A DNA stretch of 64,000 nt from Symsagittifera roscoffensis (GCF_963678635.1 NC_087068.1:16185872-16249871); one strand, 5' to 3'. Shown: positions 1 through 11,363, numbered from the stretch's first letter. A program made the numbers and translations. The notes: generated by a model from the letters alone, not told the origin.

Positions 1-1220
1 TAAAACACACTCAAGAAAACAAAATTGAGTACTCACAATTCGGCACACTCGAGAATTTGAGGTAACTAAATTAATACGCAACTTGAGAATAAATAGGGAA
101 TAAAGTTTGATTCAAAAAAATCTATTCGAACAGGTTCTAGCTTGAGGATTGAGTTTTTGGTCTGGACCATTGGGGGACTTCGATTGTCTACCTTTCAACT
201 GAAGGCTCACTCTGGTCCAACTGAATATCGATGTTCTTTAGCTCGCGATTACTTTCTGTCTCCTGTCGCGAATAAGACAGCTCTACTCTCTTCAAATTAA
301 GTATCGGAAATTGCGAATAGGAATTTCCCGCTGCTAAATTTGACCACTTTCCCGCGATTATAATTCGGTCGTTATGATCTTGTTTTTCTGATATTTTCAG
401 TTGTCGCGAGAAACTTGAGCATGACATGTCCATATCGAACTTTTGAAAAATTCCATTTGACTCCAAAATCATGTTATTCGCATTGCGCAAGGTCAAACTT
501 CCAAATATGACCGACTGGCACATCTAGAAAATAAGAACGTTCCCATACTTAGATCTCGAAAAACTCAAAATACACGAACGCCGTTAAAAACAGTGTCGGA
601 ACCTTATGTATAGTTACTTTTTATTAGACAGTGGACCTTTGTTCCAATTCAGATGGATTAACCTAAAAACTCTCCCTAACTCAAAATAACAATGTAAAAC
701 ACAATCAAGAAAATTAAATTTGTTACTCACATACCGACACAACCTCTAGAATTGAGTAACTAAACTATAAAGCAACTCTAGAATCGATGGATAATTAAGT
801 TTAACTGGAAAAGTTTGTAATGAATTAGTTTTAGCTCAAGAAATAAGTTTTTGGTCTGGACCAATGGAGACTTCGGTTGTCCACCTTTCCACCGAAGATT
901 CACTCTGGTCCACCTGAGTTTTACTCTCCTTTCACTCGCGATTATTTTCTGTCTCCTGCCACGAATAAGACAGCTCTACTCTCGTTCGAATTAAGTATGG
1001 GAAATTGCGAATAGCAATTTCCCGCTGCTATTTTTGACTACTTTACCGCGATTGTAGTTCGGATATTCTGATCTTATTTTCCTTATATTTCCAGTTGTCG
1101 CGAGAAACTTGAGTATGACATGCTAAGTTCGAGTTTTAGAAAAATTGCGTTTCACCCCAAAATCAAGACCAAACGTTTTTCTCAAGGTCAAACTTCCAAA
1201 TATGACCGACTGGAACATTT
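1..1220. repeat. Tandem duplication, unit about 693 bp, two diverged copies
   Basis: Bases 1 to about 527 recur at about 694-1220. Shared landmarks are TAAAACACA followed by TCAAGAAAA at the left, the CGAATAAGACAGCTCTACTC segment in the middle (about 266 and 963), and TCCAAATATGACCGACTGG at the right (about 499 and 1195). The copies differ by many substitutions and small indels, so the duplication is not recent. No coding content is convincing; the 111-codon minus-strand frame in the first copy is not preserved in the second. Confidence 0.7.
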
Positions 1221-2443
1221 TCTTCAAGTTTTGAAATTCTCAACCCTGTATTTGGGGCCCATGAGAGTAGTCTCAGAGGGTTGCGAACCTTGCCTCCAAT
1301 TATGACTGCTCAAATCCTTGTAGTTTCCGAGATAGGACTTTTTTGTGATTTTTTCTAAAAGTTTTCAGATAATTTAAATAGTTTTTTGTTTTTAAAATTT
1401 GAAATTCCTTACCCTGTAGTTGGATGATATCAGGGTACTCTCAGAAGTTGCGAATCTTGATTCTAAATTTGATTGCTCAAATCCTTGTAGTTTTCATGAT
1501 TTGACGTTTTTTGTGATTTTTAAAAATAAGTCAGAAAACTTAACAATTTTTTTTCTTCAAAATTTGAAATTCCCAGCTCTGTAAATGGGGGCTATGAGAT
1601 TACTCTCAGGGGGTTGGCTCACCTCCAATTGTGACTGCTCAAATCCTTGTAGTTTCCGAAATAGGACGTTTTTTGTGATTTTCAAAATTTTTTAAAAAAA
1701 TTTGGTTAACTTTTTCAAAAATTGAAATTCCGTACCCTGTAGTTGGATGATGTCAGGGTACTCTCAGGGGTTGCGAATCTTGATTCTAAATTTGATTGCT
1801 CAAATCCTTGTAGTTTTCATGATTTGACGTTTTTTGTGATTTTTAAAAATAAGTCAGAAAACTTAACAATTTTTTTTCTTCAAAATTTGAAATTCCCAGC
1901 TCTGTAAATGGGGGCTATGAGATTACTCTCAGGGGGTTGGCTCACCTCCAATTGTGACTGCTCAAATCCTTGTAGTTTCCGAAATAGGACGTTTTTTGTG
2001 ATTTTCAAAATTTTTTAAAAAAATTTGGTTAACTTTTTCAAAAATTGAAATTCCGTACCCTGTAGTTGGATGATGTCAGGGTATTCTCAGGGGTTGCGAA
2101 TCTTACTTCCAATTATAACTGTTCAAATACTTGCAGTTTTCGAGATGTGAGGTTTTTAAAAGTTTTCAGCTATGATTTTTTAAAAAGTTTTCAGCTAACT
2201 TAGATTTGGAAAAGTTCACTAAATTTAAATATCCCAACCTGTAAATGGGTGCTGCCAGGGTACACTCAGGAGTTGTAAATCTGGCCTCCATAAATGACTA
2301 CTCAAATATTTGTACTTTTCGAGGTTTGACGGAAATTGGGTGCTGTCAGAGTACTATAAAAGCCTGTAGATCTGTTTTCCAATATATGCGGTTTTTCATG
2401 AGTTGTGAAAAATTCGAAGCACCGGAGGTGCGTTACACGCTAG
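1221..2443 (+). mobile_element. Helitron-like element remnant with internal satellite, intact 3' end
   Basis: About seven copies of a 160-170 bp monomer run in tandem. The monomer core reads 'CTCAAATCCTTGTAGTTTTC' and is followed by CCCTGTAGTTGG and GGGTACTCTCAGG. The array ends with a perfect hairpin GCACC-GGA-GGTGC (2419-2431), nine bases, then CTAG (2440-2443) followed by T. A short hairpin shortly before CTRR with insertion before T is the known Helitron 3' terminus. The same end closes two elements at 49.66 and 54.78 kb. No 5' end of the type seen there is visible here, so this copy looks 5'-truncated. It carries no Rep/helicase coding and would be non-autonomous. Confidence 0.6.
1411..2056. 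repeat. Higher-order satellite dimer, period 323 bp
   Basis: Within the satellite, the segment starting ACCCTGTAGTTGGATGAT occurs at 1411, 1734 and 2057, exactly 323 bp apart. The second dimer (1734-2056) is almost identical to the first, whereas the two ~160-bp halves within a dimer are clearly different. This is a classical higher-order repeat produced by recent unequal exchange. Confidence 0.8.
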
Positions 2444-2567
2444 TTTTTATGATTTTGTTGTATCGCAAATGGTGCGAAGCTTGGCTTCGCCTCTATCGTA
2501 TGGGACTTTTATTGAAGTGTTCGTCTTCTTTTTTAGTTGCTTAAGTAAGTTCATTTCAGGTTGGCTT

Positions 2568-5500
2568 ATGTCAATCATGGGCTTCCCGAATCAACCATTT
2601 CATTTTGAAAAAGTTCTCAATGAGTTATGGCCAGAAATTTTAACCTGGGATGTGGAAAATTTTCTCAGTGAACTGAAGTTTCCAATGACCATAAGAACTG
2701 GTCAGAAGCAGTCAATCTTTTCTCAAAAGGAATCTGAAGTATCAACTGTTGCTTCAGTTACCAAAACCGAATTCTTACGAAGATTTCATTCTAAAATATG
2801 TCTTCATGAGTGGTTTTATATAGATTATAAAAACGCTGAGTCCGTCTTTACCAAGGATATCACAGATCTTTTGGATTGGTACAAATTGAATCTTCCTGAA
2901 GCTGCAAATTATGTACGTTGAGCCGCACTACAATCGTGAGTTAGAAGTCTTTGTTTCATTTAGTTTACGGGCATTTTACTCAACATATGTTAAAGACGTT
3001 TCTATATATTTTTATTTGTTCTTTTTGTTGGTATATTTGAAGTTTGCATTTAAAATTTTCCTAGTGCCAACATTATCTGTCTATAGAAAATAAAGAACTC
3101 AGCACCTCTTTTTGTCCGTAACGTGAATAATTTTAAGACATGAACATGCGAAATTAGAAAAAGTCAATGTCCATTGAAATTGTTACGGGACATCAGTCTT
3201 GATGCATCAAGCTAAACACGATGTATCCGTTTTCTATGAAACGAATTTGTTCCTAGATAAAACAATAACGATGAATCAAAAGGCGTTGAGAGGGAAAAAT
3301 GGGATGATGTTACTTCCCTCGCCCTTTGGTAAAATGAAGAGATCATAACACAGAAAGAAGAGAATATGCTCTCCAGGGTCAAAAAGTATCTGACTAAGGA
3401 GAAAATCAAAACTGTATCAATTGACAAATGTCAAGGATTCTGCTTGATAAAAATTGCGAGAGCAAGTGTCTTGTAATCGGGAACTTGACTTCGTTTTTCT
3501 CAGTAAACAACTTTTTTTCTTACAAATTAATAAAGTTATTTTTCTTCATTTTTGAACCATAGCATTTTCCAGGCATCTTCCCACTTTGTCTGGAGGTAAT
3601 ACGGCTGCCTTTGAACCCCAATGGTCTGGGTTTTGAGTCCCGATTGGACCTTGTTTTTATCATTGTATGAAATTGAATGTTTTCCCGGAAAAATTGAACA
3701 GTCGGACTCCTATAGTTTGTCGGCTTAGTTGCCCCGCCACTGATGTTTTTTGCGCTGTGAGCAGTTATTCGTAGAGTTAGGGTTTTTTTATCATTGCCCC
3801 ATATTGCTGGCTAGATATTGAACGTTATCTTCCATCTTTCCGAATATAATTTCACTATCCAGTTTAGAGTGCTTTTTTAAATACCTGAATAGACTTTATC
3901 TTGAAGACGTTTGTAATGTTTTTTTTTGCTCAAGATATTTTTATGATAGTCTGCTAGAATTATTTCAAAAGTTCTAACTTATAAGTTCTTTTTTCGATTG
4001 CGGTTACGGGTAGATAGTTTAAGACTTTTTGTTTATCCTAGAGAGAACTTCGACAAAAGGAAAAGCGTATTCGGATCTGATAGTAACTTTCTTTAATACC
4101 ATATGGTAAGGTGACGGAACTGCATTTAAGGCCGCAATTTTGAAAGCGATCCAAAGTTTTTTCCGGATTATTGTCACCAATGAGGGATTAAAAAGCAGTT
4201 GGAAATCTGTTATAGGTTGATAAACGTTTAGTGATGCAAGATGAATAATGCATGTCAATCTGGTTGTTTATTGCGTGGAGCTATGAAATTGAAAAGGTCA
4301 ATTTTTGAAAGTGATGCCTACAAGCCAGGTTCGGTTGTAGTGTGAGCAGAGTGAGGTTCGCACTATTGTCTCAAATCAGTATGCTTTCCATACCTTGTTT
4401 TTCGCTGTTGGGAAGACAAAACTGCTCAAAACGATCCGGTATATCGAAATGGCGGTCATCGGTGGCAAAATGGCTCGAATGTTGTTTGGTTACTTCTGTT
4501 CAGAGGTCGTGTTATTTCCGAACGGGACGGTAAGACAGTTAGGTAGCTCTTTTGTCTTGTAGCAAGTGTAAAAAAGATGTGACGATCTAACTGTTTACCA
4601 GATTGAATTAATGTATGGTTTTCTCCCACATTTGCTGAGCTAATTGTTGATTTTCTGAGCGTACTTATTTGAGTTTTTGACTATCCTTCAGCTAAATTCA
4701 AATTCTAATGCGGTCACATGTGATGCAGTTGCTGCAGCGCGAGTGTTTGTTTGCTTTATACTGCATTTGAAGGCGTATGACTGTCAACAATCATAAGATC
4801 TTGGCCCTTTTGGGAGTTTCTCCGAGTATATGAGTTTTTTTCAGTTATTTGTTGAATTTAATAATGAGAGAATGATTGCACTTTTCCATATATATATTTA
4901 ATTAAGATGTGCTTATTTAATACCATATTATCACTAAATGAAACACATTCCATCAGAATGTTGATCCAAGTTTTAAGTCCATTTTGAATGTGATTGTCTT
5001 ATGTTTGCTTTGTTCCTTTATATCGCGGACCTAAATGATATCTCATTACTCTATTTACTTCTGATTACACTTTCATCATGTTTCTTCTTTCTAACCATTT
5101 CAGCTCGCTTTGCTTAGCTTAACTTAAATAAACACCTTGCAGGTCATTCAAGAAGGATTCTTTGTTTTTTTACGAGCTCTCGAGCTGAACAGGGAAATTG
5201 GTAAGTGTTTTCTTTTTCGAAGACGTGAAAAAAGAATACCATTTCTACTTTTCAGCGTCTCAAGCAATAAATTAGGCATATTGATATACGTTTGCTTTAG
5301 AAATTAAACTAGGATGGACATAGACAACATAACTGTTGTTCATTTTCCAGTCAACGCTGAAGCATAATTTATCCAATGATTGGTTCTTTACCAGTACTCT
5401 TTACAATGTACTGGTTGAAATCTTGCAGGGAGTTTTTTTTTCCACGTTTTGCGAACTAATACAATCTAATATATAACTGGAATTGGCTCAGTTCATTCTG

Positions 5501-8500
5501 TGATAGCTTGCCTCAGACATTTTTTCTTTGGGATACATCAGGCCATTCAGGCAAATGGAATAACAGAAAAATAGATCATAAGATAAACAATTCTTGAAAA
5601 ATATATTGTTTGTTTTGATGATACAACTACCCTACTCCGGCTCCGATAAGCTTGCTTCTGATACATGCTTATTTAATAGGACCGGATCAATCCTGCTTAA
5701 CATGTTCAGAAGTAGTCAAAACTTCGAAGATATTTTAATTTTACCGATATCAACTCTTGCTTGAACATTTGAAAATATTACGGTTAACAAGCTTGAATAT
5801 GGCGAGATATGTGTCAAACGCATTTAAGTAGTTGACTTTTAATTTAATCAATTTTTGTATCAAAATACAGTAAAATGGTTCATTTTTTAATCTCTTGAAT
5901 AGCCCGGAACAAGCCAACTAATTGCGAATTAATTCAGGCCATTAAAAAAGCCATATGTCAAAGTTTCATTTACTGAAAGGCAAATCAGTTCAAGCTATCA
6001 ACTAAAAATCAGATTCTGATGCTCTAGTCTCTTGCTTCCAAAAATGAAGCAAATTTCCACTTGTTTAATCCATTGAAACAAAATGCTTTAGTCTCATGAC
6101 AGAATAGCTTGTTTTAACCTTCAACGAATCGATTTAGTCTGTCAAAGGAAACTGAATTGGTTCAAAAGTTTATTGCTCGAATTGTTTGCTTCCAAACACA
6201 TTTTGCGAACCAATAAGAGCTATCAAAACAAATTGAATTGATTGCTTCAAAGGAAAACTAGTTTTATATTGCGAGTAGATTCAAAACAACCTAATTTATT
6301 TCACAGTTTCAATATTTGAAAAGGCTATTTCAACTCCTTGCGAAAGAATAGTTTAAACTTCTTGCGAACCAATTATACCTATCGAAGCAACTTTAAATAT
6401 TTCAAATTTTTATAGCTAGTTAGTTCGTTGTACTAACAGAGTGACCAACTTATTATTCTAAAATCTGTGCTTCGTCAACCAACAGACATACTTGGGCAGA
6501 CGTTCGTAACTGTTGTGTAAATATGGCTGATTTTTTTTGGTTTCTCGGAAGTTGTGATTGCGTAACAAATAATTTTCTGGTAATTCGGCAAATCTTAGAT
6601 CGGAAAGTTAGATTTGAGATCATCTGTTGATTGTATGATTTTTTTCCAGGGGTTTCATCTTTTGTAGCTTTTGGTAGGGCATCGATTAAAGTTTCGAAGA
6701 CAGCAAAGTCCATGGAATCTTAAAAAAGTTTTTTTTTACCTTAAACATGTCTTGCGAGATTGGGGATGTATAATGTTCATCTCTACGTTTGAACTTGTTC
6801 ATGCAAATTATAAAATGAAACTGTTGATTATTTAGAAAGACGCCGCCTTCTGGCTGGGAACTGCTGGTGCTCATACCCCATGTCACTTTGACACTTATGG
6901 CTTCAATGTAGTGGTTCAGCTCAAGGGACACAAACGGTGGAAATTATTCTATCCTGGCCATGAGCTCACACCAACCAGGTTGCCATTCGAGGAAACTACC
7001 GTATATAGTCAGGTTCGTCTATACTGCTTTTTATCATTTTGCTGGAGCTTCCGCCTTTTTCGGCTTGTTAACCTTAAATACAAATGGACTATCCTCGACA
7101 GGACTGTTAAGGCCTACTGATAGCTCCTCTGCGATTCGCAGGAACTACAATTATAATTATTAAATACACAAAAGCTCATTTAATATGTTCCATACTTGAC
7201 TTTACTTAGTAATACGAGTTCACTTTTGTGTGTTAGTGAACGTAGTGAAGCCGTGAAGTCATTTATATAGGACGTGATGGTTTGTTTCAAGAAAAAGCCA
7301 CGCTCAATTTTTTTTTGGCGGTTTGTATGTGAAATTTTTATAGGTCAATTTAAGTTAGTTGCTCGCCACGAAAAAAAGACAGCGCGAAAATACCTGAATT
7401 ACTTATTTGTTTATAAATTGGATTTTTGCTCTTGCGAGACCAAATGACTTGTAATCGGGAACTAGACTTTTTCCTCCTGAACAACCTCCTTTCAAATCTG
7501 TAAGATATTACCCTTGCTATAGGACAAATCCACTTGGTCTAGTGGTAAAGCGTGTGCAATCATAAGGTCTGGGATTCGAATGAAACTAAATAATTTTTCT
7601 GGTAAAACTTCATGAAATCTCATATTTTGTCTTTTGAAGAGCAAAATAGGTTTTTATGCTTTCGGAAGTTTCAGGAGGGGTGAGGTGTAAAAAGTGTGGG
7701 GCGTGTTCGAGCCTCAAAACATTGTGGTTCAAAAAATGACCCAATTAGATGCATATTCAGTGGGGTTCTTTTTGGTATAAAAAGTAGAAAGAGCAAAACA
7801 GGAGTGCATTTACGTTCAGTTTTAAGGCCCCGAATGGAATAAATTTTGGTATTTAGTTACGAATCGAAAAAAATGAGATAAACATGCTCCCTGGTAACTT
7901 GCTTTGTTCGAGGCAATGATCGCAAAGATAAAAATTGTTCTCTCGTTAATGAGGGTGTTAGAGTTTGTTCAATTGATCCGTATTTTTTCTTCTATTTCCT
8001 TCCGTTCATGACTCTTTTACAACTGCTTGTTGACTTTTCCTTAGGTTTTTGATTGTGAAATTTATAGCTTTATACAACGATATAATGACGATGGAAAAGC
8101 TTTAATGGAAAGGCTGTGCTTGTCCTGTTTTCTCTATTTTTATTGTTCCTTTTCTTCAGGTGGATGTGCGGAGGCCTTGTGGCAAGTGTTTTCCTTCCTC
8201 TAAGGGACTGAAGATGATAGTTGTGGATATGAGAGAGGGCGATGTGTTGTATGTGCCCAAACATTGGTGGCATTTCGTGGAGTGTATCGAAACTGCCGTC
8301 AATGTCAATCTGTGGTGTCCCCTACCATCTGACAAGGTCATTTGGGATTCATAAATCACTGTCTCTTACTGACATAAAATTAGATTTACAGTGTTTTTGT
8401 CGCGATTTTGTTTGTGTTTCCTGTTCTCTAGACACTGTCGTTCTTTGGATCTCGTTTTCAAATTTTTTTTACAATCAAGGCAAGCTCCGTGAGTAATAAG

Positions 8501-9194
8501 GAAAATGGAGCACAAAGATTCTCTGTGCTGTTACTTTTGATTTGGATTTCGTTATAAGAAAAATCTGCAACAATAAATGAGGCTTAAAATTATTCATGAG
8601 GGCTTTAGTTCTTAATTTGTTCAAACTGATTGTTTAGATTGATCAGCAGAAAGAAGCTCTGACAAAACTTCTGCTACGCAAATTTACCCTTGGCAGCGAA
8701 GAAAGCAACCTAATCCACTCGTCTGAAATTGAATCCTTTGCTAGTAATGAACAAGAGGAAATTGAACTTAACTTTTTGTCAAAATCCAAGAAAAATTTGG
8801 ATCCAAAGACATTACAAGAAGAAGATGCTATAGTCTATAAGGATTTCATTGAGTTTCTTAAACGCAACCTGGAAACGAATCCGAATTGCAAGCGGCTAGA
8901 ACCAAATATAGAATTGAAGACCTCGACTGATTGCTGTTGTTTGAATGATCAGTTAGATAAAAATCCTGTAAGTGCTTCAGATATTGCATTAAGACTTTTT
9001 ATTTCGTCACTGTAAGTCGAGTTATCATTTTACGGTCATGAAATCACCAATTCTAGCATAGAAAATGTTTGAAATTTAAGAAACAGAAAGTGAATGACCT
9101 TGAGTAAATGTTTCAGTGGAAAAATGTTATCAACAGTGTTCTGCAGAATAATGTCCTGGAAGCTGCGCTCAAAAACTTGGTTGAGATATCTTGA
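2568..9194 (+). CDS. HSPBAP1: HSPBAP1-like JmjC-domain protein, five exons
   Basis: Exons 2568-2912, 6836-7012, 8160-8336, 8638-8967 and 9117-9194 all join in phase 0 at GT..AG borders and give 368 aa ending in TGA. The JmjC cupin shows the Fe(II) facial triad: HFD in GAHTPCHFDTYG (H132, D134) and the distal His in VPKHWWHFVE (H212), in the same arrangement as vertebrate HSPBAP1, including GHKRWKLFYP and the TRLPFEETTVYS segment. The N-terminal WPEILTWDVENFLSEL part and the short C-terminal NVLEAALKNLVEIS helix also fit the family, although the protein is shorter than the human one (about 490 aa). The family binds the small heat-shock protein HSPB1; its hydroxylase substrate is not established. 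The start could be the ATG at 2568 or 2577; an AG at 2558-2559 would also allow a 5' exon further upstream. Introns are 3.9, 1.1, 0.3 and 0.15 kb. Confidence 0.85.
3455..3760 (+). repeat. tRNA-like dispersed repeat (SINE candidate)
   Basis: The head reads CTTGTAATCGGGAACTTGAC and is followed about 110 bp later by a degenerate A box (TGTCTGGAGGTAATACGGC) and a B-box-like GGGTTTTGAGTCCCGATTGG. The same order of head, A box and B box recurs at 7.43, 33.30, 42.63 and 47.13 kb. No target-site duplication was found. Confidence 0.45.
4341..4529 (+). other. Coding-looking stretch of 63 codons, unassigned
   Basis: An open frame starts after a possible acceptor TTGTAG (4340) and ends at ACG|GTAAGA (4530). 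It is GC-richer than its surroundings and contains IEMAVIGGKMARMLFGYF. It has no initiator ATG near its start and I do not recognise it. It may be a chance frame, a pseudo-exon or an exon of a nested gene; the HSPBAP1-like gene does not need it. Confidence 0.15.
7013..8159 (+). other. Intron 2 of the HSPBAP1-like gene
   Basis: This AT-rich intron holds a fragment of the ACGTAGTGAAG..TATATAGG dispersed repeat near 7235-7270 and a tRNA-like repeat at 7430-7640. Nothing else in it is supported as a feature. Confidence 0.6.
7430..7640 (+). repeat. tRNA-like dispersed repeat (SINE candidate)
   Basis: The head CTTGTAATCGGGAACTAGAC is followed by a good A box (TTGGTCTAGTGGTAAAGC, about 7534) and B box (GGGATTCGAAT, about 7571). 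The intervening fold is too weak for a functional tRNA, and the shared non-tRNA head marks it as a SINE-type repeat. Confidence 0.5.
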
Positions 9195-9446
9195 CGTTGA
9201 ATAGTTTTTTATAAGAGATTAAATTTGTTTCCTCGTATGTTGATTACTGAATAACGCCTTATCTTTATAATGAAATTTGCAGGAGATTCGTCTTGTTTCC
9301 TCGTGTATTGATTTTTGCTTAACAGCATTGAATATGAGCTCGTGTATGCGAACCGGAGACAGCAAAAAGTGAGCATTCACTTCATGAAAATATGAATAAA
9401 TTGGCTCGTTTCGAATGGTCATCTGATCAATAATAAACTTTCAGAG
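9195..9446 (+). promoter_or_regulatory. Short intercistronic spacer with poly(A) signals and a splice acceptor
   Basis: Between the TGA of the HSPBAP1-like gene and the next ATG there are only 252 bp. They contain AATAAA at 9395-9400 and 9432-9437 and an acceptor-like AAACTTTCAG ending at 9444, two bases before ATG. This arrangement fits either a compact promoter with an upstream untranslated exon or a trans-spliced downstream cistron. Confidence 0.4.
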
Positions 9447-11363
9447 ATGTTTTATGCAAGTGGTAATGGTTGCACGTTGAGATGTCAAAATGATGTCCCA
9501 TTCAGGCAATTATTATCACCTCTCGAATCTACAAACTCTGCCAGAAAATTAAATATGGATTCAATTCCTGCGAAATTTATGTCAGAAGAAACGAAATTTA
9601 AAGTTAGATTTTTCGGATTAACTTTATGGAGCGATGACTGTATGAGGATAGTGTTAGTTGTGGAATCCACCGCCTCTCAAAATCAGTGGCGAGAACTTTC
9701 GATGTTTCTCGTTGATGATTTTACAAATAGCGGGCAAGTTGAACTTAATTTAACGGGATCAATAAGAATTAGTTCAAGTTCAAATGCATCGCTCGGTTCT
9801 CATATTACAGTGAACGGAAAAGTAGCGATAATTCCAGGAAGAAATAAAGTTTTGTTGTTGGATTTCGAAAACGAAACGGCTAAGTTACTGAAGTTACCTA
9901 TAAACGACGATGAAGAAAAAGTATTACCAATTGTTCATGGGAGACAATTACTAATTTTGAAGCAAAGTAATGATTTTGTTAAAATTTTTGGCATTAAAAA
10001 TATCGAAATAGTTAATTTTGATCCCAAAATTGCAATTGGGACGGAATTTGCCGGACATATCGCAGGTGTTTTCTTCCCATTTTGTTCACTGACTTGCAAA
10101 AACTTTACTTCAGATTTGAAAACAATCATATGCACTATGCTGGTACTTACCAAAAATGGACGGGCTATCAAGTTAAACAGCAAAGGAGTTTGCCTAGAAA
10201 GCAGTAATCTTGTAATCGGAGATTTAAACATTACGAAATTCAGTTTCCTACCTTCAGCAAATGTTGATTTTCTGTGTTTTCTGGACTATAACGGTAACCT
10301 GTACTGGCTTAATTTGGAGACATTGAAAATTGATTTAGTTATTGAAAATGTTCAGAACTTTTTTGTCGGAAACTATTTTCAAAGATTTTATCTACAGGTT
10401 TTGACTGTGCGTAAAACGGGAGAATTGACGTTAGTTGACGGAACTCGGCAAACCAAGTTCGAATTTTATTTCAAACCTATCAGTGAAAGAAATGATGAAA
10501 ATTTGTCCTCTCAAAAACTTGTGAGCAAAACGATAATAAACCGAGCAGAAAATTTACAGATACTTTTGCAAAATCTTCGCATAAAGAATCTCTCTATTGT
10601 TTCTTATATTCAATCCGCGTGTTTGAAGTTCCACGAAAACAGTCAATGGGGAAATTTTTTAAAATGTGACACGACAAATGTTCTTGAAATGGAAGCATTT
10701 GGAAACGAAGAAAACATTGTTTGTGTTTTGAGACTCGCAAACTTTTCGGAAAAATTAGCGGAAGATTTGAAAAGTTCGTATGCGTGGTTAAATCTTGTGC
10801 CGAGCTCAAATTCTAAAAATAAGATTTCTGATTGCTTCAAAGTTAAGTTCCAAACTGATTCTGAAAATGGATTCGCTTTGATATCGTTTGCTTTGAAGAA
10901 TTTAGAAGATCTTATTTCGTACGAATTTTTTGTAATTGTTACTTGTATTTCTTCGATTGAAAACGAATCATTCAAGAGCGTAGTTGTCGGGAAAATTTAT
11001 TTGAATTGCGAGGATTTGTCCAACTTAAAATCTGCACCTGAAATCAAAATGCAAAATGTATCAATATTGCAATTGCTAAGAACAACCTTTGACATCCAAG
11101 TTTCTGATTGTCTTGTGGATTTTGATAAATTGTTTCAATCTTTTGTGGCCAAATATCAAATTGAGGAATTAGACGTTACTCCAAGTAAAAAGCTGTTCCG
11201 ATTTACCTGTGAAGTTTTGTGTTCTTGTTTCTTTGTAGCTTCTGACTTATTATCATTTGATACAACTTTCAATGTCACTGTTAAAACCAGTCTGCAGAAA
11301 GATATTATTTGTCGTTTATTTAACGAACAGTTTGCAAAGTTTTGCTCATTAGAAATAAAATAG
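9447..11363 (+). CDS. 638-aa single-exon protein, possibly FANCB-like
   Basis: An uninterrupted frame of 638 codons ends in TAG, with AATAAA 22 bp later (11385). The protein is mixed beta-rich, with no signal peptide and no low-complexity tracts. Residues around 515-530 (VVVGKIYLNCEDLSN) resemble the VVCGRVFLSLEDLS segment of vertebrate FANCB, and the following DIQVSDCLVDFDKLFQSF resembles the next FANCB segment. FANCB is a Fanconi anaemia core-complex subunit with an N-terminal beta-propeller. The resemblance is from memory and limited to short segments; at 638 aa the protein is shorter than human FANCB (859 aa). FAAP100 or an unrelated family are alternatives. A splice acceptor abuts the ATG, so a non-coding first exon or trans-splicing is likely. 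Confidence 0.5.
   Translation: MFYASGNGCTLRCQNDVPFRQLLSPLESTNSARKLNMDSIPAKFMSEETKFKVRFFGLTLWSDDCMRIVLVVESTASQNQWRELSMFLVDDFTNSGQVELNLTGSIRISSSSNASLGSHITVNGKVAIIPGRNKVLLLDFENETAKLLKLPINDDEEKVLPIVHGRQLLILKQSNDFVKIFGIKNIEIVNFDPKIAIGTEFAGHIAGVFFPFCSLTCKNFTSDLKTIICTMLVLTKNGRAIKLNSKGVCLESSNLVIGDLNITKFSFLPSANVDFLCFLDYNGNLYWLNLETLKIDLVIENVQNFFVGNYFQRFYLQVLTVRKTGELTLVDGTRQTKFEFYFKPISERNDENLSSQKLVSKTIINRAENLQILLQNLRIKNLSIVSYIQSACLKFHENSQWGNFLKCDTTNVLEMEAFGNEENIVCVLRLANFSEKLAEDLKSSYAWLNLVPSSNSKNKISDCFKVKFQTDSENGFALISFALKNLEDLISYEFFVIVTCISSIENESFKSVVVGKIYLNCEDLSNLKSAPEIKMQNVSILQLLRTTFDIQVSDCLVDFDKLFQSFVAKYQIEELDVTPSKKLFRFTCEVLCSCFFVASDLLSFDTTFNVTVKTSLQKDIICRLFNEQFAKFCSLEIK

Larger units (their letters stand above)
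2913..6835 (+). other. Intron 1 of the HSPBAP1-like gene
   Basis: The donor is TAT|GTACGT and the acceptor GATTATTTAG|AAAGAC. The 3.9-kb intron is AT-rich and contains a tRNA-like dispersed repeat (3455-3760) and one coding-looking stretch (4341-4529). I see no other gene in it. Joining the flanking exons directly keeps the phase and matches the family, so no further HSPBAP1 exon is required here. Confidence 0.7.

Noticed and set aside
1221-2400. CRISPR-like array
   Set aside because: The repeats are 160-170 bp monomers with no unique spacers, in animal DNA; this is a satellite.
7534-7590. Functional tRNA gene
   Set aside because: A and B boxes are present but the acceptor and anticodon stems do not pair well, and the sequence belongs to a dispersed family with a shared non-tRNA head.
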